A stretch of DNA of 64,000 bases, taken from positions 1 to 64,000 of the forward strand of contig NZ_JAROAV010000006.1 in the NCBI RefSeq assembly GCF_029439465.1. Direction: 5' to 3'. Below, one piece after another: positions 38,973 to 47,277 of this stretch. The notes beneath the pieces are model-generated. The model worked only from the letters and a program-made list of their open reading frames with translations, ran no database searches and was not told where the DNA came from. Numbering within the stretch: the stretch's first letter is position 1; every line of letters begins with the position of its first letter. The position numbers and the translations under genes are program-made. The DNA is from Luteipulveratus flavus (GTDB taxonomy: Bacteria; Actinomycetota; Actinomycetes; Actinomycetales; Dermatophilaceae).

Positions 38973-40358
38973 TCACTCCTGGCCGGGAACCTCCAGCCCG
39001 AGCAGGGCGTTCTCCAACACCTCGGCCAGCGCCGGGTGGATCCAGTACTGGCCGCGGGCCATCTCGTGGACCCGCAGCCCGAACGACATGGCCTGGATGG
39101 CCGGCTGGATCAGCGACGACGCCATCGGCCCGAGCAGATGGGCACCGAGCAGCTCACCGGTGGCCCGGTCGGCCACCAGCTTGCAGATGCCGGTGGTGTC
39201 CTCCATCGCCCAGCCGTACGCGACATCGCCGTACGCCTGTGTCTTCGTCGTGACGTCGTGCCCGGCCTCCCGGGCCTGCTGCTCGGTCAGGCCGACGGAG
39301 GCGACCTGCGGGTGGCTGAAGACCGCCGCGGGCACGAAGCGGTGGTCGAACGCCCGCAGGTCGTCGGGGTGGACCAGGTTGTGGGCGACGACCCGCGCCT
39401 CGTGGTTGGCGACGTGCTTGAGCTGGTGCAGCGAGGAGATGTCGCCCAGCGCCCACACCCCGTCGACCGCGGTGCGGCCGAACTCGTCGACGACGATCCG
39501 GCCGTCGGTGTGGGTGGCGATGCCGGCGGCCTCCAGACCGAGGCGGTCGGTGTTCGGTCGGCGACCGGTCGCCACCAGCAGCGTCTCGCCCTCCACCGTC
39601 GTGCCGTCCGGGAGCGTCAGCGTGACGCCGGACTCATCGCCCTTGACGTCCTCGATGGTGGCCGACAGGTGGACCTCCCACTGCCGCTGCGCGACCTGCG
39701 TGAAGCGCTCGGAGATCTCGGCGTCCTCGACGCGCAGCATCGCCGGACCGCGGGTGACGATGCGGACGTCCACGCCGAGCGCCGAGAAGACGTGCGCCAT
39801 CTCGGCACTGATGAACCCCCCGCCCAGGATGACCATGCTGCGCGGCAGCTCATCGATCCGCATCACGGTGTCGCTGGTGTGGAACGGGACGCCGGACTCC
39901 TGGATCAGCTGGGGGATGACCGGCCGGGCACCGGCGGCGACGACGATCTGGTCGGCCGTGACGGTCTCGTGGCGGCCGTCCACCTCGACGACGAGCTCGC
40001 GCGGCCCGACGAACGTGGCGTGGCCGAGGAAGGCCGTGGTGTTGGGTCCGTTGACGCGGTAGTCCTTGCCGCCCTCGGAGATCGGGTCGATCCGGCCGAA
40101 GATCCGGTCGCGGATGTCGCGCCACCGGACGCCGTCCAGCGTCGCGTCCACCCCGTAGCGCGCTGCCTCGCGGACGTGGTCGGCGACGTCCGAGGCGTAC
40201 ACGAACATCTTGGTCGGGATGCACCCGACGTTGAGGCAGGTGCCGCCGAAGGTGCCCTCCTCGATGACCGCGACGCGCTTGCCGTCGAAGTCGGGAGTGA
40301 CCAGGGAGTTGCCGGAGCCGGTGCCGATGATGGCCAGGTCGAAGTGCGTCGTCGTCAC
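38973..40358 (-). CDS. mtr: Mycothione reductase
   Basis: This 461-residue FAD/NADPH disulfide reductase regenerates mycothiol from mycothione. It has an N-terminal FAD motif (IIGTGSGN), the redox-active pair C41 and C46 in GGTCLNVGCIPTK, an NADPH motif VILGGGFISAEMAHVF near 175, a second FAD motif (VWALGDISS) and a C-terminal catalytic HPALAEVLENAL. The N-terminal GTGSGN and missing glutathione-reductase features separate it from gor. It supports a mycothiol-using actinobacterium. GTG 40358 is the start; it lies 21 nt after kynA. Confidence 0.93.
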   Translation of the reverse strand: MTTTHFDLAIIGTGSGNSLVTPDFDGKRVAVIEEGTFGGTCLNVGCIPTKMFVYASDVADHVREAARYGVDATLDGVRWRDIRDRIFGRIDPISEGGKDYRVNGPNTTAFLGHATFVGPRELVVEVDGRHETVTADQIVVAAGARPVIPQLIQESGVPFHTSDTVMRIDELPRSMVILGGGFISAEMAHVFSALGVDVRIVTRGPAMLRVEDAEISERFTQVAQRQWEVHLSATIEDVKGDESGVTLTLPDGTTVEGETLLVATGRRPNTDRLGLEAAGIATHTDGRIVVDEFGRTAVDGVWALGDISSLHQLKHVANHEARVVAHNLVHPDDLRAFDHRFVPAAVFSHPQVASVGLTEQQAREAGHDVTTKTQAYGDVAYGWAMEDTTGICKLVADRATGELLGAHLLGPMASSLIQPAIQAMSFGLRVHEMARGQYWIHPALAEVLENALLGLEVPGQE

Positions 40359-40379
40359 CCGGTCAGCCTAGGCGGCGGG

Positions 40380-41234
40380 TCAGTCGCCGCCCTGGGCGAT
40401 CTGCGCGCGGACGGCGTACAGCTCGGGGAAGAAGGTCAGCTCCAGCGCCTTGCGCAGGAACGGCACCCCGCTGCTGCCCCCGGTCCCCCGCGCCGCGCCG
40501 ATGACCCGCTCGACGGTCTTGAGGTGCCGGAAGCGCCAGAACTGGAAGTTGTCCTCCAGGTCCACCAGCTCCTCGCACGTCTCGTAGATGTCCCAGTGGC
40601 CGTGCGGGTCCTCGTAGACCGAGCGGATGACCGCGACGAGCCCGTCGTCGAGGGTGTGCGGACGGCTCCAGTCCCGGTCCAGCACGGCCGGGGGTACGGG
40701 CAGGCCGCGCCGGGCGAGCAGGGCGATGAACTCGTCGTACAGGCTGGGCTCGTGCAGCAGCTCGGCCAGCATCTGCCGGGCGGTCGGGTCGTGGTCGAAG
40801 ACGCGGACCATCTCGGCGCTCTTGTTGCCGAGCAGGAACTCCACGGCGCGGTACTGGTAGGACTGGAAGCCCGACGAGGTGGCCAGGAAGCGGCGGAACT
40901 GGGCGTACTCACTCGGGGTGAGCGTCGCCAGGACCGCCCACTGCTCGGTGAGCGTGGACTGGATGTGCTTGACCCGCGCCAGCCCCTTCAGGGACGCGGC
41001 GAGCTCGTCGGCGCGCAGCAGGTCGCGGGCCGCGCGCAGCTCGTGCAGGACCAGCTTGAACCACAGCTCGCTGGTCTGGTGCTGGATGATGAACAGCAGC
41101 TCGTCGTGCTGCGGCGGCTGGGCCAGCGGGTGCTGGGCCGACAGCAGCCGGTCCAGGTCGAGGTAGTCGCCGTAGGACATCGCCTCCCGGAAGTCGCGCT
41201 GGACCCCGGCCTCCATCGGCCGCTCGGTGCTCAT
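40380..41234 (-). CDS. kynA: Tryptophan 2,3-dioxygenase
   Basis: This 284-residue heme enzyme opens the indole ring of L-tryptophan to give N-formylkynurenine. It carries HDELLFIIQHQTSELWFK (catalytic-pocket H52), RRFLATSSGFQSYQYR and the heme-ligand H237 in WRFRHLKTVERVIG. These are followed by the GTGGSSGV loop that covers the substrate. No kynureninase or kynurenine formamidase lies nearby. The start overlaps the SIS gene stop (ATGA), placing it in the sugar-phosphate operon. Confidence 0.95.
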   Translation of the reverse strand: MSTERPMEAGVQRDFREAMSYGDYLDLDRLLSAQHPLAQPPQHDELLFIIQHQTSELWFKLVLHELRAARDLLRADELAASLKGLARVKHIQSTLTEQWAVLATLTPSEYAQFRRFLATSSGFQSYQYRAVEFLLGNKSAEMVRVFDHDPTARQMLAELLHEPSLYDEFIALLARRGLPVPPAVLDRDWSRPHTLDDGLVAVIRSVYEDPHGHWDIYETCEELVDLEDNFQFWRFRHLKTVERVIGAARGTGGSSGVPFLRKALELTFFPELYAVRAQIAQGGD

Positions 41235-42412
41235 GCCAGCCCCTCCGTGCGGTCCCGCAGGTCGGCCACGTGCGGCGACACCGAGGGGTCCAGGCCCAGG
41301 CCCAGGGCCAGGTAGGTGGCGACGTAGTCACCGAAGGAGAGCAGCTCGGCGAGACGGACGGCGGGGTGTCCCGGGGCCGCGGTCTGCTCGACCACCGTCA
41401 CCCCCGCCTCACGCGCGGTCTCCAGCAGCGCGTCGCCGAGGGCGCGTTCCTGCTCCGAGGCGGGGTCGGGGTTCTCCGGCTCGGCGTCGCGCAGCATCAC
41501 CAGCCCGAGCGAGGGCTGGGCCGGTGCGTCGAGGAAGGGGTCGGCGAAGATGTCGGACCCGCCCTGCATCGCGCCCTTGCCGCCGCCGGCCGTGAACGGC
41601 CCGTCGAAGCAGGCGACGACCTGCGAGGCGGCGTCCGGCAGCTCTCCCCAGGTCGACGGCATCCGGGCGGTGCGGGCGAGCATCGCCGCGGCCCGCATGG
41701 CGGCGACGCCGGCGAGGGCGTTCTCGCCGAGGGTCATCGGGACGGTCGCGCCCAGGCGCACTGCCGCGAGCTTGGCCGGGTTGACGAAGGACTCCGAGGA
41801 CGGGCGGCACGCCTCCGCCTGCTCGTCCAGCCGCTGCGCCAGGTCGGGCAGGGCGCTCTCGGGGACGTCGATGAGACCGAGCCGGTCACCGGCCATCAGG
41901 ACCGGTGTCAGCAGCGACCACAGCGAGGTCCGGCTGGAGGTGCGGTCCCGGCCGACGCCGATGTGCACGCCCCGGTGCCGTCGGCACAGGTCGGCCAGCG
42001 GTGAGTCGTCGGCGCCGACGGTGAGCAGCGCGGCGCCCCGGCGCGCGGCCTCGGCCGCCAGGGCGAGCGGACCCGCTGCCCGGCCGGACAGGGAGACCGC
42101 GATGACCAGGTCGAGCGGGCCGACCCAGCCCGGCAGCGGGAGGTTGCGCCGCACGGTGACCGGCACCGGCGAGCCCGGCTCGGCCAGCACGTCGAGGACG
42201 TCCGCGACGACCGACGAACCGCCGAGAGCGGCCACCAGGACCGACCGGGGTCGCTCGCCGTACGCCACCCGCTCGACGCCGCCCTCCTGGGACAGCGTCA
42301 TCGCCTCGCGCACCTGCGCGCCGGCGGTCGCGAGCGCTCGCAGCGTGTCGCGTGAGTCCAGCCGCCGCAGCTGGTCGGCGTCGTCGAGCGCGGCCTCCTC
42401 GATGTAGGGCAT
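41231..42412 (-). CDS. SIS-domain sugar-phosphate isomerase-like protein
   Basis: This 393-residue protein is of the phosphoglucose/phosphomannose isomerase-like type. The N-terminal SIS domain (VLVAALGGSSVVADVL, then LVIAVSLSGRAAGPLAL) covers about 45-150, and a second alpha/beta half follows. It corresponds to Rv3256c in the conserved cluster beside manB. Direct isomerase activity has not been shown for that protein. It lies 2 nt after the Trm112-like gene and overlaps kynA, so the row is an operon. Confidence 0.8.
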   Translation of the reverse strand: MPYIEEAALDDADQLRRLDSRDTLRALATAGAQVREAMTLSQEGGVERVAYGERPRSVLVAALGGSSVVADVLDVLAEPGSPVPVTVRRNLPLPGWVGPLDLVIAVSLSGRAAGPLALAAEAARRGAALLTVGADDSPLADLCRRHRGVHIGVGRDRTSSRTSLWSLLTPVLMAGDRLGLIDVPESALPDLAQRLDEQAEACRPSSESFVNPAKLAAVRLGATVPMTLGENALAGVAAMRAAAMLARTARMPSTWGELPDAASQVVACFDGPFTAGGGKGAMQGGSDIFADPFLDAPAQPSLGLVMLRDAEPENPDPASEQERALGDALLETAREAGVTVVEQTAAPGHPAVRLAELLSFGDYVATYLALGLGLDPSVSPHVADLRDRTEGLA

Positions 42413-42414
42413 CG

Positions 42415-42618
42415 TCAGACCTGGAAGACGCGGGCTTCCTCGGCCAGCAGGACCGGAATGCCGTCGTCGATGCGGTACGCGCGGCGCCGGCCCGGCTCCT
42501 CGCAGTCGCCGGCGCACTGCAGCTCGGGACCCGCGGGGCCGGAGGCGTCCACCAGCTCGTTGCGGCACACCGGGCAGCGCAGGATCTCGCGCAGCCACGG
42601 CTCGATGGTCACACCCAT
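42415..42618 (-). CDS. Trm112-family zinc-ribbon protein
   Basis: This 67-residue protein begins MGVTIEPWLREILRCPVCRN, with two Cys in the first knuckle (CPVC). Further Cys lie in LQCAGDCEE, and RAYRIDDGIPVLL is the typical C-terminal motif. Eukaryotic Trm112 activates methyltransferases; bacterial homologues are small zinc-ribbon proteins of unknown partner. It lies between manB (1-nt gap) and the SIS gene. Confidence 0.85.
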   Translation of the reverse strand: MGVTIEPWLREILRCPVCRNELVDASGPAGPELQCAGDCEEPGRRRAYRIDDGIPVLLAEEARVFQV

Positions 42619-42619
42619 G

Positions 42620-44074
42620 TCACTCCTTCTCGTCCTGCCGGACCAGCGCGAGCGCGCCGTCCCGTACTCGTTCCATCGTGGCCCCGTCGGCGGCCTCGAC
42701 GTTCAGCCGCAGCAGCGGCTCGGTGTTGCTCGCCCGCAGGTTCAGCCACCACATCGGAGCGGCGTCGTGGGTCAGGGTCAGCCCGTCGAGGGTGTCCTCG
42801 ACGACGTCGCCCTGCTCCTGGGCCCAGCGGCGTACGCGTTCCGTGGCGGCCGCTGCGTCGGTCACCGTCGAGTTGATCTCACCCGAGGCGACATAACGAC
42901 TGTAGTCAGCGACGAGCTCGGACAGCGGGCGCTGCGTGGTCCCGAGCGCCGCGAGCACGTGCATCGCCGCAAGCATCCCGTTGTCGGCGAACCAGAAGTC
43001 GCGGAAGAAGTAGTGCGCCGAGTGCTCGCCGCCGAAGACCGCGTCGTGCTCGGCCATCTGCGCCTTGATGAGCGAGTGCCCGACCCGGGTCCGCAGCGGC
43101 CGGGCGCCCTGCTCGGCGATGATCTCGGGCACGGCACGCGAGGAGATCAGGTTGTGGACGACCGTGATGTCCTCCGCTGCCGTGCCGGCGGCGACCTCGC
43201 GGGCGATCTCCCGCGTGGCGACCAGGGCGGTGACGGCGGACGGGCTGACCGGCTCGCCGCGTTCGTCGATGACGAAGCAGCGGTCGGCGTCACCGTCGAA
43301 GGCGAGGCCGAGGTCGGCACCGTGCTCACGGACCGCGGCCTGCAGGTCGCGCAGGTTGTCCGGCTCCAGCGGGTTCGCCTCGTGGTTGGGGAAGGTGCCG
43401 TCGAGCTCGAAGTACAGCGGCAGGACCTTCAGTGGCAGGCCGTCGAGCACCGCGGGCACCGTCAGCCCCGCCATGCCGTTGCCGGCGTCGACCACCACGG
43501 TCAGCGGCCGGATCGCGGCGAGGTCGACGAGGCCGCGCAGGAAGTCGGCGTACTCCCCCAGCACGTCCCGCTCGAGGATCCGGCCGGTCTGCGTCGCGCC
43601 CGGGCGCTCGTGCAGCCCGCCGCGCTCGAGGATCCACTGGGCCAGGTCGCGGACCTCGGCGAGGCCGGTGTCGAGGCTGATCGCCCTGGCGCCCGAGCGG
43701 CACAGCTTGATGCCGTTGTACCGGGCCGGGTTGTGGCTCGCGGTGAACATCGCACCGGGCGCGTCCAGGGCGCCGCTGGCGTAGTAGAGGCCGTCGGTCG
43801 AGCAGAGCCCGATCACGGTGACGTCCACCCCGTGCTCGGCCGCCCCCTCGGCGAACTGCCGCGAGAGCTCCGGGGAGCTGGGCCGCATGTCGTGACCGAC
43901 CACGAGGGTGCTCCCGCCGTCGGGCAGGACCACGACCTGGGCGAACGCCGAGCCGAGCGCGCGGGCGACCGCCGGGCTCAGCTGATCGGGCACGAGGCCG
44001 CGGACGTCGTACGTCTTGACGAACTCGGCCAGGCGGGGTGGATGCACGACCGGGACTCTACGCGGCCGGCTCAT
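42620..44074 (-). CDS. manB: Phosphomannomutase/phosphoglucomutase
   Basis: This 484-residue enzyme interconverts mannose-6-phosphate and mannose-1-phosphate, the precursor of GDP-mannose for lipoglycans. The phosphoserine loop is MFTASHNPARYNGIK, the Mg loop LAFDGDADRCF, the sugar-binding loop VFGGEHSAHYFF and the phosphate loop LRASNTEPLLRLNVE. It corresponds to M. tuberculosis Rv3257c. The ATG overlaps the DUF3499 stop (ATGA). It is probably co-transcribed down to kynA. Confidence 0.94.
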   Translation of the reverse strand: MSRPRRVPVVHPPRLAEFVKTYDVRGLVPDQLSPAVARALGSAFAQVVVLPDGGSTLVVGHDMRPSSPELSRQFAEGAAEHGVDVTVIGLCSTDGLYYASGALDAPGAMFTASHNPARYNGIKLCRSGARAISLDTGLAEVRDLAQWILERGGLHERPGATQTGRILERDVLGEYADFLRGLVDLAAIRPLTVVVDAGNGMAGLTVPAVLDGLPLKVLPLYFELDGTFPNHEANPLEPDNLRDLQAAVREHGADLGLAFDGDADRCFVIDERGEPVSPSAVTALVATREIAREVAAGTAAEDITVVHNLISSRAVPEIIAEQGARPLRTRVGHSLIKAQMAEHDAVFGGEHSAHYFFRDFWFADNGMLAAMHVLAALGTTQRPLSELVADYSRYVASGEINSTVTDAAAATERVRRWAQEQGDVVEDTLDGLTLTHDAAPMWWLNLRASNTEPLLRLNVEAADGATMERVRDGALALVRQDEKE

Positions 44075-44463
44075 ACGTCGGGCAGGACCCGCAGATGCCG
44101 CCGACGGCCGTTCTCGGAGGTGGCCTGGCCGTCCGCCCCGTCCACGGAGGGGGCGACGGGCGGGGTCGCCGGCCGAGCAGCCGCGCGGACCGCGTCGGCG
44201 AGCGCGAGCAGGTCGTCCGGGCTCGGCTCGGGCTCGGTCAGGTCGACGGCGAGCCGCACGACGTCCCAGCCGCGCGGCGCCGTGAGCCGGCCCGCGTGCT
44301 CGGCGCACATGTCGTAGGTGTGCGGCTCCGCGTACGTCGCGAGCGGCCCGAGCACGGCCGTCTGGTCGGCGTAGACGTAGGTGAGAGTCGCGACCGCAGG
44401 TCGGTGGCACGCCGCTCGTGAGCACGTACGGGACCTGTTGCGGGGTGGTCGCGGCGTCGTCAC
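44071..44463 (-). CDS. DUF3499 family protein
   Basis: This 130-residue protein starts VTTPRPPRNRSRTCSRAACH, with two Cys and a His, and continues ATLTYVYADQTAVLGPLA and DMCAEHAGRLT. The Cys/His set suggests a metal-binding ribbon. The C-terminus is a disordered Pro/Ala tail. GTG 44463 is chosen from the conserved opening. It matches Rv3258c, beside manB in M. tuberculosis. Function is unknown. Confidence 0.88.
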   Translation of the reverse strand: MTTPRPPRNRSRTCSRAACHRPAVATLTYVYADQTAVLGPLATYAEPHTYDMCAEHAGRLTAPRGWDVVRLAVDLTEPEPSPDDLLALADAVRAAARPATPPVAPSVDGADGQATSENGRRRHLRVLPDV

Positions 44464-44544
44464 GAGCAGTGACTCTAGGCCCTCGGACCGACACACCGTG
44501 GCCGGGCGCGCCGACACCGTGGGGACGAGTCGTAGAGTCGCAGA

Positions 44545-44982
44545 GTGAACCCCTCGGCCGGCCCCGCGCGCAGCGGCAGTCGACCCGCGTCGGCTCGGCG
44601 GCGGGACCGTCACGGGCGAGGTCCCCGAGGCCCGCTGGCGTGGCCTCCGGTGCCGGCGATGGTGGCCCGGTCCGCCCGCTTCGACGAGCTCGTCCTGGAC
44701 GCCGCGGACCGCCTCGAGCACCGTCTCGGGACCTCCCTGGAGCACGTCGAGCTCGCCGTCGAGGACGTCCCGCCGAGTGACCCCGCCTCCTGGGAGGAGT
44801 CCGTCCCGCTCGGCCGCCTCTTCCCGGCCGAGAACCGTTCTCCCGCAAGGGTGGTCGTCTACCGTCGCCCGGTCGAGAGCCGCGCCGAGGGTGCCCGTGA
44901 CCTCGCCGAGCTGGTCGACAAGGTCGTCACGGAGCAGGTCGCCGGCCTCCTCGGCATCCCTCCCGAGGACCTCGAGGACTGA
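44545..44982 (+). CDS. Zincin-fold metallopeptidase family protein with a degenerate active site
   Basis: This 145-residue protein has a basic N-terminal extension. The conserved core is RFDELVLDAADRLE, then VELAVEDVP, VPLGRLFP and ARVVVYRRPVE. Where active members carry HExxH, this protein reads TEQVA (in LVDKVVTEQVAGLLG), so both zinc His are absent. It corresponds to Rv3259 in the conserved order. A binding rather than proteolytic role is likely. The start is GTG 44545; ATG 44659 would remove the extension. Confidence 0.75.
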   Translation: MNPSAGPARSGSRPASARRRDRHGRGPRGPLAWPPVPAMVARSARFDELVLDAADRLEHRLGTSLEHVELAVEDVPPSDPASWEESVPLGRLFPAENRSPARVVVYRRPVESRAEGARDLAELVDKVVTEQVAGLLGIPPEDLED

Positions 44983-44988
44983 CCCCTG

Positions 44989-45813
44989 GTGACGGATCCC
45001 ACCGAGCCCCCGGCCTGGGTCGAGGGCGTTCCCGGCATCGGTCGTACCCCGGTGCTCGTGACCGGCGGCACGGGCACGCTCGGCGGCTTCGTCGTCGCCG
45101 AGCTGGAGCGCTCGCAGGTCCCGGCCCGGGTGCTGACCCGTACGCCGCGGCAGCCGCGCACCGAGCAGGTGTACGGGGACCTGAGGACGGGTGAGGGACT
45201 GGCCGACGCGGTGGAGGGCGTGCAGGCGGTCGTCCACTGCGCGACCCACCCGACGCGGCCGCAGGAGGTCGACGTGGACGGGACGCGCCGGCTGCTCTCG
45301 GTGCTCTCGCAGGTGAACCCCGAGGCGCACGTCGTGCACGTCTCCATCGTCGGCGCGATCGCCGGCCCGCTCCCCTACTACCGGGCGAAGGTCGCGGCCG
45401 AGACCGCGGTGACCGCGTGGGAGGGGCCGCGCACGATCGTCCGGGCGACGCAGTTCCACCAGCTCGTCGAACGGCTGACCCGCGTCTCGGTCGGCCCGTT
45501 CGGCCTCGGCCTGCACGGCCTGCGCTTCGCACCCGTCGACCCGGTGTACGTCGCCGGCCGGCTGGTCGACCACGCGCTGTCCGAACCACGGCGGGAGCCG
45601 CTCGAGCTCGCCGGGCCCGAGGTCCTCAGCGCCCGTGAGATCGCCGTCCTGACCGCCCGGGTCAAGGGCCGGCCCACGCCGCACGTCGTGACCGTGCCCG
45701 CGGTCGGTGCGGTCCTGCGAGCCCTCTCCCGCGGGTCCAACCTCCCCGGCCCCGACGCCGAGCGCGGTGGCCTGCCGTACGCCGAGTGGCTCGCCGCTCA
45801 GATGGACAGCTGA
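44989..45813 (+). CDS. NAD(P)-binding atypical SDR (NmrA-like)
   Basis: This 274-residue protein has the nucleotide motif VLVTGGTGTLGGFV near 22-35, VVHCATHPTRP and HVSIVGAIAG, then YYRAKVAAE (Y-x-x-x-K). These place it among atypical short-chain dehydrogenases/NmrA-like sensors. The substrate is unknown. It starts 6 nt after the zincin gene and is likely co-transcribed. It is convergent with DUF5719. Confidence 0.8.
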   Translation: MTDPTEPPAWVEGVPGIGRTPVLVTGGTGTLGGFVVAELERSQVPARVLTRTPRQPRTEQVYGDLRTGEGLADAVEGVQAVVHCATHPTRPQEVDVDGTRRLLSVLSQVNPEAHVVHVSIVGAIAGPLPYYRAKVAAETAVTAWEGPRTIVRATQFHQLVERLTRVSVGPFGLGLHGLRFAPVDPVYVAGRLVDHALSEPRREPLELAGPEVLSAREIAVLTARVKGRPTPHVVTVPAVGAVLRALSRGSNLPGPDAERGGLPYAEWLAAQMDS

Positions 45814-45825
45814 GCGGCGAACGAG

Positions 45826-47277
45826 TTACTGCGGCAAGCCTTCTCGGGAGTCCATCACCGTGGCTGCCACCGCTACGGGACTGACCGGTACGGCCGACAG
45901 CATCGGCAGACCACGCTCCGAGCCGCTCACCACCAGCGCGGCGTGCACGGGGCGCGCAGTGGTCCGTACCCAGACGGCGGTGGCACTGCCGGTCGGGACG
46001 TTCGCGACGCCACCGGCGGGGATCCGGACCCGCTGCGGGGTCGTCGTCCCGCTGGTGTCGGTCAGCCCGACCGTCACCACCTGCTCGGCGTCGTCCTCCG
46101 CCGACAGGACCAGCGCTGCGGACGCGCCCGGCACCCGTGGGACCGGTGTGCCGCCGACGGCGGTGATCGGCTCGGACGTCGGCATCCAGGCGATGTCGGT
46201 GGCGCCGCCGGTACCCCGACCGGACACCGACTCGGCGGCGGCCACGACCGGCACGTCCGAGGTGATCCGCAGGGCGTACCGCTGCGCGGGGAGGTCGGGC
46301 AGCGTGATGGTGCCGGAGCTCCCGGCCGCCACCGTCCGCACGGCGTCCGGAACCGGGTCCTCGGAGGGGCCGACCACCTGCACCCGGACGACGGCGTCCT
46401 CCGCGCCCGGGACGCCGACGCGTACGGAGAGGGGGCTGGCGCCGGTGAGAACCGCTGGTATCAGCGAGCTCTGGGCCGGCGGCCGCGCGGGACCGGTCAC
46501 CTCCGAGCCGACCGGTCGCGTCCCGTCCTGGAAGAGGTCGGAGAGAGCGACGGCGAGCGTCCCCGACGCCGAGGTGACCTTCACGACGGGCGCCTGTGCG
46601 GTGTCGTCGACGGCCCCGAGCAGGGTGACGGCACGTGAGCGGCCGGCGACCGTCACGTCCTGTGTGTGGGTCGTGCCCAGCACGGACACGCGGGCGACGA
46701 CCGGGTTCGGGGAGGGGTTGGTGAGCACGACGCGCTCCAGCCGGCCCGGCTCGGGTCCTCCGGCGATCAGGTAGGACGTCGACGCGGTCCGGGTGCACGT
46801 GGTCATCGCCAGACCGTGGGTGGCGGGCGCCCGGTCGTCGTCGACCTGCAGCGCGGTCAGACCGGGCGCGAGGGCCCCTGAGCCGACGACGTCCACCCCG
46901 GAGGGCCCCGACACCGTCCCCGTCGCGACGTCGCCGCGCCGGTCGACGGCCAGCAGCGCACCGCTGCCGGGCAGCGTGCGCGCGGTGATCGCGCCGCCCG
47001 CGCCGATCGGGTGGTCGGGCAGCATCTCCTCCGGCAGGCTCGCCGTGATGAGCTGCACGTCCTGGGCTGCGGCCCCGGTTCCTGGTGAGCCGGGGCGGTC
47101 GGGTCCCGGGCACACCACCTCGCTGCGGGTGAGCGACCTCATGTCGGACGGCGCTGCGACGCGGGTGTCGTCGGGCCGGCTGAGGTCGAGCCGCGCGTCC
47201 GACCGCCCCGCGCCCCAGACCATCGCCGCCCCGGCCACGACGACGACGGCCGTACGGACGATCCCGACGCCCCTCAC
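45826..47277 (-). CDS. DUF5719 family exported protein
   Basis: This 483-residue protein has an N-terminal hydrophobic helix (VRTAVVVVAGAAMVWGAG) as signal anchor, then repeated beta-rich segments (RVVLTNPSPNPVVARVSVLG, SLIPAVLTGASPLSVRVG). The fold resembles a chain of Ig-like units of unknown function. The GTG overlaps the stop of the giant glycosyltransferase (GTGA), so the two are coupled and probably work together on the surface. Confidence 0.78.
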   Translation of the reverse strand: MRGVGIVRTAVVVVAGAAMVWGAGRSDARLDLSRPDDTRVAAPSDMRSLTRSEVVCPGPDRPGSPGTGAAAQDVQLITASLPEEMLPDHPIGAGGAITARTLPGSGALLAVDRRGDVATGTVSGPSGVDVVGSGALAPGLTALQVDDDRAPATHGLAMTTCTRTASTSYLIAGGPEPGRLERVVLTNPSPNPVVARVSVLGTTHTQDVTVAGRSRAVTLLGAVDDTAQAPVVKVTSASGTLAVALSDLFQDGTRPVGSEVTGPARPPAQSSLIPAVLTGASPLSVRVGVPGAEDAVVRVQVVGPSEDPVPDAVRTVAAGSSGTITLPDLPAQRYALRITSDVPVVAAAESVSGRGTGGATDIAWMPTSEPITAVGGTPVPRVPGASAALVLSAEDDAEQVVTVGLTDTSGTTTPQRVRIPAGGVANVPTGSATAVWVRTTARPVHAALVVSGSERGLPMLSAVPVSPVAVAATVMDSREGLPQ

